Shown here: in pieces, positions 1 through 10,223 of the stretch
Layout of the letters: the number at the start of each line of letters is the position of its first letter
Numbering within the stretch: the stretch's first letter is position 1
Assembly: GCF_030294945.1 (NCBI RefSeq)
Contig: NZ_AP018448.1
Span: forward strand, 4,680,001 to 4,744,000
Direction: 5' to 3'
DNA from: Streptomyces graminofaciens
GTDB taxonomy: Bacteria; Actinomycetota; Actinomycetes; Streptomycetales; Streptomycetaceae
DNA: 64,000 nt
Translations under genes and position numbers: made by a program
Notes under the pieces: model-generated
Database searches by the model: none
What the model was told of the DNA's origin: nothing
What the model saw: only the letters and a program-made list of their open reading frames with translations

Positions 1-444
1 CACCTCGTTGGCGAGCACGTCCCGCAGCACACCGCCGCCGACCGCCGTGGCCAGCCCGAGGGTCGCGGAGGCGGTGAGGCCCAGCCCGTACTCGTACGCC
101 TTCGTCGTGCCCGCGACGCAGAACAGGCCGAGGCCGGCCGCGTCGAAGACGTTCACCGCGTTCTGGATGCGCTCGACCTCCGGGTGCAGGAAGACGACCA
201 GGAGGGCGGCGAGCAGCGGTGTGAGGAAGTAGCCGAGGTCGGTGAAGGCCGCGGGCGGTACGGCGCCGATGACCAGGTCCCGGAAGAGCCCTCCGCCGAG
301 CGCGGTGACCTCGGCGAGGACGGCGATGCCGAAGACGTCGAAGTTCTTGCGGACGGCCAGCAGCGCGCCGGAGATGGCGAAGACGAAGATGCCTATCAGG
401 TCGAGTGTGTGCTGGACGGAAGGGGTGAAGAGTTGCTGAAGCAC
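1..444 (-). CDS. TRIC/UPF0126 (YadS-like) membrane protein, 3' part outside window
   Basis: Reading leftwards from a GTG at 444, 148 codons are open to the window edge, beginning VLQQLFTPSVQHTLDLIG. The product is hydrophobic, and has two repeats of the family hallmark: GGGLFRDLVIG near residue 50 and GGGVLRDVLANEV at the cut edge. This glycine-rich-loop plus RD pattern is typical of the UPF0126/YadS family, prokaryotic relatives of trimeric intracellular cation (TRIC) channels, which usually have seven membrane helices and about 200-230 residues. The final third is therefore missing here. The role is inferred: a homotrimeric monovalent-cation channel in the cell membrane. It is convergent in arrangement with nothing; the downstream transporter operon runs in the same direction and ends in the palindrome just upstream of this start. 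Confidence 0.85.
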   Translation of the reverse strand, partial: MLQQLFTPSVQHTLDLIGIFVFAISGALLAVRKNFDVFGIAVLAEVTALGGGLFRDLVIGAVPPAAFTDLGYFLTPLLAALLVVFLHPEVERIQNAVNVFDAAGLGLFCVAGTTKAYEYGLGLTASATLGLATAVGGGVLRDVLANEV

Positions 445-463
445 CTTTGTATTGTGACGCAAG

Positions 464-502
464 AATGAGCCCCTGCCTTGCAATGCAAGGCAGGGGCTCA
501 TT
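464..502. terminator. Perfect 19-bp-arm palindromic terminator
   Basis: Arms at 464-482 and 484-502 are perfect reverse complements with one base between them (AATGAGCCCCTGCC... mirrored). The palindrome sits six bases after the stop codon of the last ABC-importer gene (508) and 20 bases before the start of the TRIC-like gene. Read on the minus strand it ends in a short run of T/A. It most likely terminates the importer transcript. Confidence 0.85.
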
Positions 503-507
503 TCTGC

Positions 508-1772
<1,265 letters not shown>

Positions 1773-1776
<4 letters not shown>

Positions 1777-2867
1777 AGCTTCGGCGCAATCTCTTCGTTC
1801 CAGATCCGCGTGCGCTCCTCCTGCGACAGATGGCAGGCGGTGAAGTGCCTGCCGCCGACCTCGCGCAGTTCGGGGCGCTCGGTCCGGGTGATGTTGTCCT
1901 TGGGGAGGTCCGCGTAGGGGCAGCGCGGGTTGAACGCGCATCCCGAGGGGACATTGATGAGGCTGGGCGGCTGGCCCTTGACCGGGATGAGCCGGTCGGT
2001 CTGCTCGCGGTCGATCCTCGGCATCGAGCCGAGCAGGCCCCAGGTGTAGGGGTGCTGCGGCTTGTAGAAGATGTCGTCGACCGGTCCGCGCTCCACGCAG
2101 CGGCCGCCGTACATCACGAGGATGTCGTCGGCGATCTCGGCGACCACGCCGAGGTCGTGCGTGATGATGATGACCGCGGAGCCGAACTCCTTCTGCAGGT
2201 CCCTGATGAGGTCCAGGATCTGCGCCTGGACGGTGACGTCCAGGGCGGTGGTGGGCTCGTCGGCGATCAGCAGCTCGGGGTTGTTGACCAGGGCCATGGC
2301 GATCATGGCGCGCTGGCGCATACCGCCGGAGAACTCGTGCGGGTAGTTGTCGACCCGCTTGTTCGGCTCCGGGATGCCCACGCGGTCGAGGAGTTCGACG
2401 GCGCGCTTGCGGGCGACCTTCTTGCTGACGTCGTTGTGGACGCGGTACGCCTCCACGATCTGGTTGCCGACCGTGTAGTACGGGTGCATCGCGGACAGCG
2501 GGTCCTGGAAGATCATCGCCATCTCGCGGCCGCGCAGCCGCCGCACCTCGTCGGGGCTCGCCCCGACGAGTTCCTTGCCGTCGAGCCAGATCTCGCCGGA
2601 CATCTGGACGTTCTTCCCGCGCGCCCCGAGCCGGTGCAGGCCCATGACGGCGAGCGAGGTCACCGACTTGCCGGAGCCGGACTCGCCCACGATGCCGAGG
2701 GTCTTGCCCTTCTCCAGCTGGAAGGAGAGCCCGTCGACGGACTTGACCAGACCGTCGTCGGTCGGGAAGTGCACCTTGAGGTCGCGTACGTCGAGGAACG
2801 CCCCGGAGGGAGCCTCGGTGCGCGTGGGCTCGCCCACGGCGGCCCCGGTCTTGGACAGTTCGGTCAC
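1773..2867 (-). CDS. Peptide/nickel-type ABC importer ATPase (DppD/OppD-like)
   Basis: A 364-residue ATPase, partner of the DppF-like subunit in the two-ATPase importers of the peptide/opine/nickel family. Walker [10 protein letters not shown] is at 61-69, the signature SGGMRQR at 180-186, Walker B LLIADEP at 199-205, and the switch His at about 237. The C-terminal oligopeptide-ATPase extension has the typical cysteine pattern [10 protein letters not shown]. The GTG start at 2867 forms a GTGA overlap with the stop of the permease gene, and the gene's own stop overlaps the next start in the same way, so three consecutive genes are translationally coupled. The substrate cannot be read from the ATPase. 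Confidence 0.93.
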
Positions 2868-3871
2868 GAGAGCCTCACCCGCGGGTCGATCGTGGCGTAC
2901 AGCAGGTCCACCACAAGGTTCATGAAGACGACGAAGAACGCCGCGAGCAGGGTCACCCCGAGGATCGGGGGCAGGTCGTTGGCGGTGATGTTCCGCACCG
3001 CGTACTCACCGATGCCGTGCAGCGAGTACACGTACTCGGTGATGACTGCGCCGCCGAGCAGCAGGCCGATGTCCATGCCGAAGACCGTGACCAGCGGGGT
3101 CAGTCCGGCCCGCAGGCCGTGCTTGGTGACCACGTTGCGCTCGCGCAGACCCTTGGCGCGCGCGGTGCGGATGAAGTCCTCGTTCATCGTCTCCAGCATG
3201 CCCGAGCGGGTGAGCCGGGCGTAGATGGCCGAGTAGAGGAGCGCCAGCGAACACCAGGGCAGGAACAGGGTGTTGGCCCACTGGGAGGGGTTCTCGGTGA
3301 ACGGGACGTACGTTCTGCCGAAGATCTCCAGCTTGTAGCTGAACAGCAGCAGGAACAGCTGGCCGGTGAAGAAGATGGGCAGGGAGACGCCCGCGAGGGC
3401 CACGCCCATCGCGGACCGGTCGAAGATCGAGCCGGGCTTCAGGGCCGAGATGACACCGGCCACGATGCCGCCGATCAGCCAGAGCACAGCCGCGCCGACG
3501 GCGAGCGAGATGGTCACCGGCAGCCGGTCCATCAGCTGCGGCCAGACCTGCTCGTGGGTCCGGAAGGAGTAGCCGAAGCACGGCATGTCACAGCGGGCCG
3601 TGGTCGGCCCGAGGTCATAGGTGGCACCGGTCACGATCCCCTTGACGAAGTCCCAGTACTGGACGTAGACCGGCTCGTCCAGACCGAGGTTTCGCTTGAT
3701 CGCCGCGATGTCCTCGGGCGTGGGGTTCTTGCCGATGTACTGCTGTGCCAGCTGGTCGGCCGTCTGTCCGGCGAGCTTCGGCAGGATGAAGAAGATGCCG
3801 AAGGTGACCGCGGTGACGACGAGCAGCAGGATCACTGCCGCGATCGTCCGGCGGATGATGTACGAGATCAC
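2864..3871 (-). CDS. ABC importer permease (DppB/OppB-like)
   Basis: 335 residues with an N-terminal membrane anchor ([20 protein letters not shown]), a long extracytoplasmic loop and about five further membrane segments. The EAA-type ATPase contact lies in the region [21 protein letters not shown], followed by the permease signature around residues 235-260. Length and layout match DppB/OppB. It follows the binding-lipoprotein gene after a 69-base gap that holds a strong hairpin, so its expression relative to the binding protein is probably reduced. Coupled to the next gene by a GTGA overlap. Confidence 0.93.
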   Translation of the reverse strand: MISYIIRRTIAAVILLLVVTAVTFGIFFILPKLAGQTADQLAQQYIGKNPTPEDIAAIKRNLGLDEPVYVQYWDFVKGIVTGATYDLGPTTARCDMPCFGYSFRTHEQVWPQLMDRLPVTISLAVGAAVLWLIGGIVAGVISALKPGSIFDRSAMGVALAGVSLPIFFTGQLFLLLFSYKLEIFGRTYVPFTENPSQWANTLFLPWCSLALLYSAIYARLTRSGMLETMNEDFIRTARAKGLRERNVVTKHGLRAGLTPLVTVFGMDIGLLLGGAVITEYVYSLHGIGEYAVRNITANDLPPILGVTLLAAFFVVFMNLVVDLLYATIDPRVRLS

Positions 3872-3884
3872 GGGGACCGGCGCC

Positions 3885-3916
3885 GGCGCCCGCGGGTGGC
3901 GAAACCCGCGGGCGCC
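3885..3916. terminator. Intra-operon hairpin after the binding-protein gene
   Basis: Arms GGCGCCCGCGGGT (3885-3897) and its perfect complement (3904-3916) flank a six-base loop. It sits between the substrate-binding gene (ends 3941) and the permease gene (starts 3871), with no T-run. In solute-binding-protein operons such hairpins usually act as partial terminators or 3' stabilisers that make the binding protein more abundant than the membrane parts; that role is inferred here. Confidence 0.7.
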
Positions 3917-3940
3917 AATGCCTTCACCTGCCTTCCGGGG

Positions 3941-5698
3941 CTACTTCTTGGTGGTGCCGATGTTGAGGTAGTCGTACTCACCGCTGAAGGCGGACGTCGA
4001 CACCAGGTTGGTGGCGTACGGCGAGCGGTACAGCAGGACCTTGAAGTAGGTCAGCGGGACGATGACGGCCTGCTCCATGACCTTCTTGTCGACCTCGGCG
4101 TACGCCTTGTTGCGGGCGGCCTCGTCGGTGTTGCCGATCGCGTCGTCCAGCAGCTTGTTGACCGCGGGGTCGTTCAGCTGGGACAGGTTGGTGTTACCGG
4201 ACTGGCCGATGGCCTTGCCGTGCACGATCTGCTGCAGGAAGCCGTAGCCGGTCGGCCAGTCGGCACCCCACTGCATCATGATCAGACCGATGTTCTGCTT
4301 CTTCGTGAAGTTCGGGACACCCGCATAGTCGGAGAAGTACTTGCTCGACGGGTACTGCTTGATCGTCGCGTCGATGCCGACCTTCTTCAGGTCCGCGACG
4401 ATCGTGGTGGCCGCGTCGACCTCGCTCTGACGGTCGCTACGGGCGGAGATGGAGGTCTTGATCTTCTCCTGGCCGCAGGCCTTCAGGTGCTCCTTGGCCT
4501 TGGCCACGTCGCCCTTGTTGTCCTTGGTGGCGTAGAGGTCGAACTTCTCGTAGCCCGGGATGTCGGTCGGCAGCACGGTGGACGCGACGTCACCGCGGAT
4601 CGGGCCGCCCATCGCGGTCTGCGCGGAGACCTTGTTGATGGCGTACTGCACGGCCTTGCGGCACTCGACGTTGTCGAACGGCTTCACCTTGGTGTTGATC
4701 GCCGTGTAGATCAGACGACCGCCGAGCGCGTTGTCCGTGCTGGCCATCTTCTCCTTGTCGTTGACCAGGTCGGCCTGGGTCTGCGTGTCGACACCGCGGC
4801 CGGCCAGGTCGACCAGGGTGGCGCCCGACATCACGTCGTTGTCGATCGTGGCCTGGTTGACGCCGAGGGTCAGGACGATCTTGTCCGGGTACTGCTTGCG
4901 CAGCGGGTCCGTGTCGGCGCTCCACTCCGGGTTGCGCTCCAGAGTGACCTGCTTGCCCTCGTCGTAGCTCGCGAACTTGTACGAGCCGGAGGAGACGACC
5001 TTCTTGGTGTAGTCGACGCCCGTGTCCTTGGCCTGCGGCACCGGCGCCGTCTGCGGGGCGCTCACCAGGTAGTCGAAGTCGGTGAAGGCCTGCTTCAGGT
5101 TGAAGACGATGGTCTGGTCGTCCGGGGTCTCGATGGACGACAGGCCCTTCTCGCTCTTGTCCTTGTACGGGCCCTTGTACTTGCTCTTGTCCTCCAGCAG
5201 CTGCTGGAAGTAGTTCGGGCCGAGCGAGAGCACGTCACGCGCGAAGTTGGAGCGCTCGACGGCGTACTTGACGTCCTTCGAGGTGACCTCGGTGCCGTCC
5301 TCGTACTTGACGCCCTTGCGGAGCTTGTACGTCCAGGTCTTGCCGCCGTTGCTGGGCGTGCCCGCGGCCTCGGCCAGGTCGGGGACCAGCTCGTTGCCCT
5401 TCTCGCCCGGCGCGGGCTTGAAGGTCATGAGCGGACGCGCGTAGAGCCGGCTGAAGTTGTAGATGAAGCCGTAGTACGTGTTGCCCGGGTCGAAGGACTC
5501 GGGGGCGTCGGCCATCGCGTAGGTGACCGTGCCGCCCTTCTTCGTGGAGGCGTTGACGACTTCCTTGGTCGCGGCGTTGGCGCCGGCGGCCTTGGTGTTG
5601 CCGTCGTCGTCTCCGCCTTCGTCGGCCTTGCTGCAGCCGGCGAGAAGCAGTCCGGCGCTGCTGATGGCCGCGACTACGGCCATTGCTGACCTTCGCAT
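3941..5698 (-). CDS. Extracellular solute-binding lipoprotein (SBP family 5, DppA/OppA-like)
   Basis: A 585-residue binding protein with a lipoprotein signal peptide: basic MRRS, a hydrophobic stretch and lipobox LLAGC, Cys at about residue 22. A Gly/Asp-rich linker (DEGGDDDGN) follows. The mature part has the family-5 pattern: GGTVTYAMADAPESFDPG near the start, then a PDLAEA...WTYKLRKGVKYEDG segment, which contacts ligand in peptide- and nickel-binding relatives. Anchored to the outer face of the membrane, it would deliver substrate to the two permeases. It is the second gene of the operon, after the DppC-like permease, which is not the common order. AAGGGG lies about 12 bases before the ATG. 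Confidence 0.93.
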   Translation of the reverse strand: MRRSAMAVVAAISSAGLLLAGCSKADEGGDDDGNTKAAGANAATKEVVNASTKKGGTVTYAMADAPESFDPGNTYYGFIYNFSRLYARPLMTFKPAPGEKGNELVPDLAEAAGTPSNGGKTWTYKLRKGVKYEDGTEVTSKDVKYAVERSNFARDVLSLGPNYFQQLLEDKSKYKGPYKDKSEKGLSSIETPDDQTIVFNLKQAFTDFDYLVSAPQTAPVPQAKDTGVDYTKKVVSSGSYKFASYDEGKQVTLERNPEWSADTDPLRKQYPDKIVLTLGVNQATIDNDVMSGATLVDLAGRGVDTQTQADLVNDKEKMASTDNALGGRLIYTAINTKVKPFDNVECRKAVQYAINKVSAQTAMGGPIRGDVASTVLPTDIPGYEKFDLYATKDNKGDVAKAKEHLKACGQEKIKTSISARSDRQSEVDAATTIVADLKKVGIDATIKQYPSSKYFSDYAGVPNFTKKQNIGLIMMQWGADWPTGYGFLQQIVHGKAIGQSGNTNLSQLNDPAVNKLLDDAIGNTDEAARNKAYAEVDKKVMEQAVIVPLTYFKVLLYRSPYATNLVSTSAFSGEYDYLNIGTTKK

Positions 5699-5764
5699 GA
5701 TGGTCGGTATCCCCTTCGTAGTTGGACAGTTGAGCAGGACGCGTGGGCGCCGCGACCGCAGACG

Positions 5765-6763
5765 TCAGCGGCTGCGGGGATCGAGGGCGTCCCTGAGGCC
5801 GTCACCGAGGAGGTTGAAGGCCAGCACCGTGATGAAGATCGCGAGGCCGGGGACGATCATGTACTGGGGGTCGACCTGGAAGTACCGGGTCGCTTGGTTG
5901 AGCATGCCGCCCCAGGAGGCCTGCGGCGGCTGGATCCCGACGCCGAGGAAGCTGAGCGAAGCCTCGAAGATGATGTTGGTCGGGATGAGCAGCGTCGAGT
6001 AGACGACGATCGGCGCGACGAGGTTGGGCAGCAGCTCCTTGAAGAGGATGTACGGGCCGCCAGCCCCCATCCCCCGGGAGGCGTCGATGAATTCTCGCTC
6101 GCGCAGCGCCATGGTCTGGCCGCGCACGATGCGTCCCATGTACGGCCAGTTGAAGAAACCGATGACGAAGATCAGCACCGAGATGTGCAGGGGCAGTCCT
6201 TCGAGACCGAAGGCGCCGCCCTGGAGCGTGGCGGAGATGGCGATGGCGAAGAGCAGCAGCGGGAACGCCAGGAAGGTGTCCATCAGCCGGCTGACGATGG
6301 AGTCGACCCGGCCGCCGTAGTAGCCGGCGACGAGCCCGAGGACCACGCCGATCACATTGGACAGGATGGTCGCGCCGAAGGCGACGACCAGGGAGACCCA
6401 GGAGCCCTCCAGGACGCGGGCCAGGATGTCGCGCCCGAACTTGGGCTCGACGCCCAGCGGGTGGTCCCAGCTCATCCCGCCGAAGTCGCCCTTGGGAAGG
6501 GAGGTGTTGGCGTCGATGAGGTCCTGGTCGAGCGCGTTGGGGTCGAGGCCGAGCATCGACTGGATCGGCCGGGAGAGGACCGCGACCAGGATCAGGAGTA
6601 TGACGATGACGCCGCCGGCGACGGCCACCTTGTCGCGCTTGAAGCGGGTCCAGGCGATCTGGCCGAGCGAGCGGCCCTCGATCTTCTTGGCCTCGACGCC
6701 GTCCAGCACGGCTTCGGGCTGTGCCTCGGCCTGCGAACCGGTCGTCTCAATGGGTGCGGTCAT
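5765..6763 (-). CDS. ABC importer permease (DppC/OppC-like), first gene of operon
   Basis: 332 residues. A ~45-residue hydrophilic N-terminus precedes the first membrane segment (VAVAGGVIVILLILVAVL), as in DppC/OppC. Five further segments follow, and the permease motif region reads MALREREFIDASRGMGAGG. The ATG has GAGGGA just upstream. It is the promoter-proximal gene of a five-gene operon C-A-B-D-F. Placing a permease ahead of the binding protein is uncommon, and together with the hairpin after the binding-protein gene means that stoichiometry is set by more than position. Confidence 0.93.
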   Translation of the reverse strand: MTAPIETTGSQAEAQPEAVLDGVEAKKIEGRSLGQIAWTRFKRDKVAVAGGVIVILLILVAVLSRPIQSMLGLDPNALDQDLIDANTSLPKGDFGGMSWDHPLGVEPKFGRDILARVLEGSWVSLVVAFGATILSNVIGVVLGLVAGYYGGRVDSIVSRLMDTFLAFPLLLFAIAISATLQGGAFGLEGLPLHISVLIFVIGFFNWPYMGRIVRGQTMALREREFIDASRGMGAGGPYILFKELLPNLVAPIVVYSTLLIPTNIIFEASLSFLGVGIQPPQASWGGMLNQATRYFQVDPQYMIVPGLAIFITVLAFNLLGDGLRDALDPRSR

Positions 6764-7523
6764 CGTCCCTCGTGCTTGCCCGAGCCGGTGGTTGCCGACT
6801 GCGCTTGGCGGCCGCCCGGGTCTGCGGTGCGGTCCGTTGCCACTGGTGTTCTTCTTCTCTGTTCTGCTGCTTGTCCGCCATGGCCGGGTGTCGACGCCGG
6901 TGTCGAGCCGAGGCCATGGAGCGGGAGATGGGGCCCGGCGCAGAACTTCACCATATGAACAGCACGTTCGTCCGATCCCCCCACCGCTCTGGGGGAGTCT
7001 TCAACGGTCGCGCGATCAGGCACCAGACCCGACGGCGAATGTATGCGCAACCGTGATGTGGCCAGCGAGGTTCCGGAATCCGAACACCGCGGACGCGTGA
7101 GCGGTGGCGGGCACCTGGCGGGCGCCGTTACGTGTGGCGCAGGCCACATATCAGGCATGCCATGTCCGGATCACCCGCCCTCGCCCCTTAGGTGGCCCGT
7201 CAATTCGGGCGAAGGTCGCATGAGGGAAATGCAATCGCTGATATCTTCCGGCGAATTCGAGGCCGGTTCGGGTGCCGGTTCGTAACAGAACTCGTTCTCC
7301 GTTGCGCGCCGTCCGGGCCGGTGGCTACCTTCTTCCCCGCACCACGGGAGTCCCTGGCCAGGACCCACACGACCATCCTTCGGCCGCAACACGGGGCACA
7401 GCCTGAGAAGTAAATGCGGGGGAATTCAGCACCGCTACGGGGAAATTACGGCTCGACCGGCCGCAGATGACTCAGCAGATCGACCAACGACTCACCAGAT
7501 CAACGGGGAACGGGGAAAAAGAA
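6764..7523. other. 760-bp divergent intergenic region
   Basis: No convincing gene was found: open frames here lack Streptomyces-like third-position GC bias and recognisable products. The stretch is less GC-rich than the flanking genes and must contain the promoter of the importer operon (leftwards) and of the small secreted protein (rightwards). A TTCCGGAA palindrome lies at 7071-7078. No -10/-35 pair stands out. Confidence 0.5.
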
Positions 7524-8090
7524 ATGAAGAAGCTCATTGCCGGTGCCATGACGACGGTCGCCGTCGGCGCGATGGTGCCGCTGCTCGTGGCCGCTCCGGC
7601 GAGCGCCGACGCGCAGGCGAAGGTCTGTACGCCGGGCAGCACGAAGATCAGCTGGCCGTCCGCCGCCAAGCGGCAGATACTGACCCACGGCGTGGCCCGG
7701 AACGCCTCGGCGCCGGGCACGGTGACGGTGGGTCTGCGCATGGTCGCCCGGGTGTGGGCGAACGTGAGCGGCCCGGCGCAGCCGTCGGCGGTCATCGCGA
7801 GCCTCGGCAAGCAGACCGGGACCAAGCTGGCTCCCAACAAGAAGGCGACGCCGGGGACCCTGTCCGCCACGGCCAAGATCACACCGGGCAAGACGATCTT
7901 CTACGCGGGCACCACCAAGGCGTCCGGCAAGTACGAGGCCCGGACCTGCAACTCCAAGGGCACGGGCTACGGCACCGCCAAGAAGGGCCAGGCCGTCAGC
8001 TGGACCAAGCTGACCAAGGGCGCGATCAACTGCAAGACCAAGGTGGTCAACAACCCGCTGGCGAGCGCGGCGCAGGCCAAGTTCTGCTGA
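7524..8090 (+). CDS. Small secreted protein of unknown function
   Basis: 188 residues from an ATG preceded by GGGGAAAAAGAA. An upstream in-frame ATG at 7467 is less likely because it lacks a ribosome-binding site and would bury the signal peptide. The N-terminus MKKLIAGAMTTVAVGAMVPL...APASADA is a typical Sec signal with cleavage after ASA. The mature domain is basic and Thr/Lys/Ala-rich with four cysteines (near residues 33, 140 and 167 and the last residue), suggesting two disulfides. No family was recognised. Nothing in the sequence predicts catalysis; a wall-associated or extracellular structural or inhibitor role is possible but unsupported. It faces the SseB-like gene and shares a terminator with it. 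Confidence 0.75.
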   Translation: MKKLIAGAMTTVAVGAMVPLLVAAPASADAQAKVCTPGSTKISWPSAAKRQILTHGVARNASAPGTVTVGLRMVARVWANVSGPAQPSAVIASLGKQTGTKLAPNKKATPGTLSATAKITPGKTIFYAGTTKASGKYEARTCNSKGTGYGTAKKGQAVSWTKLTKGAINCKTKVVNNPLASAAQAKFC

Positions 8091-8153
8091 CGCCCGACGC
8101 CCGACGCCCGACGCATGCGCCTGACGCATGACGGGTGACGCCTGATGTGTGAC

Positions 8154-8207
8154 GGCGCCCCCGGCTCCGGAGAAGCTCGCACGAGCGGAACCGGAACCGG
8201 GGGCGCC
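8154..8207. terminator. Bidirectional terminator between convergent genes
   Basis: A 17-base arm (8154-8170) pairs with 8191-8207 with a single mismatch, around a 20-base loop. It lies between the convergent stops at 8090 and 8243. Confidence 0.75.
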
Positions 8208-8242
8208 GGCCGTTCGCCTGTCGGGGCCTCGCTGTCGGGGCC

Positions 8243-9034
8243 TCAGTACCCGCCCGGATATCCGTACCCGCCCGCCGCGGGGGCCTGGGCCGGGGCGGCG
8301 TGGGCCTCGCGGTCGTAGAAGGGGCGGGCGCCGGCGCGCAGCCACATCGCGACCGGGTCGTACTCGTCGGACATGGCGACGGTGGAGACGGGCAGCCCGT
8401 CGGGGACCGCGCCGATGGACTGCTGCATCATCGCGCGCACCGAGTCGACGGCGGGCGGCGAGGTGTCGTACACGTCCAGGCCGATGGCCAGATAGGGGGC
8501 GCCGAGCGCGGGCTGCACCCAGGCGCGGCGCAGGGAGCGCACGGCGGGGGTGCGGTGGGCGTTCTGCGTGAGCAGGGCGTAGAACTGGGGGATCTCGATG
8601 GCCGGCTCGCTGAGCCGGAGCGGGCCCGCGGGCTGGCGCTCCAGGCCGGTGGCGATACGGCGCAGGTCGAGCCACGGGATGCCTACGCCACCGCCCGGCG
8701 CGTGCGGGTTCAGCCAGAGGCCGTAGTGGTCGGGATAGAGGGTGCGGGCCACGTCGAGGCCGTCGACCACCTCGTAGGACCTGTTCCAGCCGCTGGCGGA
8801 GAGTTCCTGGGCGGAGGTGACGCACGGGGCGTAGTTGAACCCGTCGACCTCCATGTTCCCGTACTGGGCGTCGGGGGAGCCGGCCTGGCCGTGCCACAGG
8901 AGCATCCAGATCTGGCCGCCGGCCGGGATCGCGAGGGCACGCAGCAACGCCTCGTAGGCGTCGTAACGCCCGGGCGTCACCTGGCGCAGCATGTGCTCGA
9001 CCTGTCCGGTCGCGGCCGTGCCCGACGCGCTCAC
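8243..9034 (-). CDS. SseB-like protein (enhanced serine sensitivity family)
   Basis: 263 residues from a GTG. The protein matches the layout of Streptomyces proteins annotated as enhanced serine sensitivity protein SseB: an N-terminal part ending in YGNMEVDGFNYAPCVTS, a central segment GLWLNPHAPGGGVGIPW (the SseB hydrophobic pocket pattern), and a C-terminal domain around APYLAIGLDVYDTS. The C-terminus is Ala/Gly/Tyr-rich (GGYGYPGGY). In E. coli excess SseB alters serine tolerance; its biochemical function is unknown. The neighbourhood is suggestive, since a glycine/serine catabolic operon starts 2.3 kb away. A paralogous gene lies immediately upstream on the same strand. Confidence 0.75.
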   Translation of the reverse strand: MSASGTAATGQVEHMLRQVTPGRYDAYEALLRALAIPAGGQIWMLLWHGQAGSPDAQYGNMEVDGFNYAPCVTSAQELSASGWNRSYEVVDGLDVARTLYPDHYGLWLNPHAPGGGVGIPWLDLRRIATGLERQPAGPLRLSEPAIEIPQFYALLTQNAHRTPAVRSLRRAWVQPALGAPYLAIGLDVYDTSPPAVDSVRAMMQQSIGAVPDGLPVSTVAMSDEYDPVAMWLRAGARPFYDREAHAAPAQAPAAGGYGYPGGY

Positions 9035-9305
9035 CTTCTACCGCCCCTTCGCCACACCATCACGACCAACTCGCCCCATACGACCCGTCGACATCCCGTC
9101 GGCACCGCGACGGCACCCCGACAACACCCCGACCGGGCCATTCTGCCTCGTCCTGGCCGAACGGCGCCCCTCGGCGGCTTCCTGCGGGGCGGGCTCACGA
9201 CCCAGTTCCCCCGAGCTATCAAACCAGGGTAATCGGCGATTCTGACAGCGACTTGACGCACATCACCGGAGGTGTCCGCGCCGCTGTCCCGCCGGTCAGT
9301 ACCGT

Positions 9306-10082
9306 TCAGTACCCATGCTGGTAGAACGGCCGTACGCGCTCGCGCATCCAGTCGCCCACCGGGTCCTGGGCCACGTCGAGGAACACCATGTTGACCGCCC
9401 ATTTCAGGGGTGCCCGGCCGAGCGCCCGGCCGAGGGCGTCCAGCGGCAGCGTGCGGTCGGACTCCCAGGAGCCCAGCTCGACGCCGATGAACATCACGGG
9501 CTCGGCGGTCTCGATGGCGGCCAGGCAGCGCCGGGCGGAGAGCACGACCCCGCTCGCCGCGAACTCCTCCGCGGCGACGGCCAGGAAGTCCACCGGGTCG
9601 TCCTGCCAGTCCGGCTCGAACAGCCGCACCCGGGCGCCGCCCGCCGACCCGTCCAGCGGGGTCCGCGCGGCCCGGCACAGCTCGGCGACGGCGGGCGGCG
9701 GCAGCGGCACGCCCACCACGCCGTCGGGGTTCAGCGCGAGGCCGACCTGCGGGGGCAGGCCCCGCGCGAACTCGACGGCGGGCGCGATCGTGTACGACAT
9801 ATGGCTGCCGACGACCTGGCGGAACTGCTCCTCCGAGCTGAAGACCGGTACGAAGACCTGGCCGCCGATGTCCATCGTGGGCAGGTCGAGCGGACCGCTG
9901 TGCGGACCGCCGCCCTCGGGCAGCGGCACCCAGACGAAGCTGCGGGAGAGCACCTCCACGATGCGTCCGCCCGCCGAGGGCACGCCGAGCGACGCGGACA
10001 GCACCTCCTCCAGCTCGTTACCGGGCCACCCGCCGTGCCCTTGGGGGTGCGCCTGTGCCGGGAAGTCCGCCGGGAAGTCCAT
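9306..10082 (-). CDS. Second SseB-like protein
   Basis: 258 residues from ATG 10082 (MDFPADFPAQAHPQGHGG). Longer reading to 10172 is open but adds a non-conserved segment over a dispersed repeat. The product is a paralogue of the upstream-facing SseB-like gene: shared pattern VGLALNPDGVVGVPLPP, a C-terminal domain with VMFIGVELGSWESDR, and a similar ending (RVRPFYQHGY against RPFYDREAH in its neighbour). The two genes are tandem on the minus strand with a 271-base gap in which nothing clear was seen. The ribosome-binding site is weak, so the start is uncertain. Function unknown. Confidence 0.72.
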   Translation of the reverse strand: MDFPADFPAQAHPQGHGGWPGNELEEVLSASLGVPSAGGRIVEVLSRSFVWVPLPEGGGPHSGPLDLPTMDIGGQVFVPVFSSEEQFRQVVGSHMSYTIAPAVEFARGLPPQVGLALNPDGVVGVPLPPPAVAELCRAARTPLDGSAGGARVRLFEPDWQDDPVDFLAVAAEEFAASGVVLSARRCLAAIETAEPVMFIGVELGSWESDRTLPLDALGRALGRAPLKWAVNMVFLDVAQDPVGDWMRERVRPFYQHGY

Positions 10083-10147
10083 CTGCTGCCTGCCGCTTTG
10101 GTCCGTGATGCTGTTGTAGCTGAACCTTAATTGCTCCCGGGCCCGAA

Positions 10148-10177
10148 GGGGCGCGGGGAACCGCGCGAGCACCCACC
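10148..10177 (+). repeat. Dispersed GC-rich hairpin repeat, copy 1
   Basis: GGGGCGCGGGGAACCGCGCG followed by AGCACCCACC. The core forms a GCGCGG/CCGCGC stem with a GGAA loop. Two more copies lie at 29567-29596 (inverted) and 29774-29803. It sits between two minus-strand genes. The same kind of element is common between genes in Streptomyces genomes. Confidence 0.8.
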
Positions 10178-10223
10178 GACCCGCAGCCCGAAGACGGCGG
10201 CAGCCCCGAGCGCTCCCGAAATC

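Noticed and set aside
3017..5689. 890-codon plus-strand frame over the permease and binding-protein genes
   Set aside because: Antisense to two well-supported genes; typical high-GC shadow frame rich in Val, Leu, Arg and Gly.
6760..7158. Minus-strand frame of 132 codons upstream of the importer
   Set aside because: No ribosome-binding site, no domain and overlap with the promoter region.
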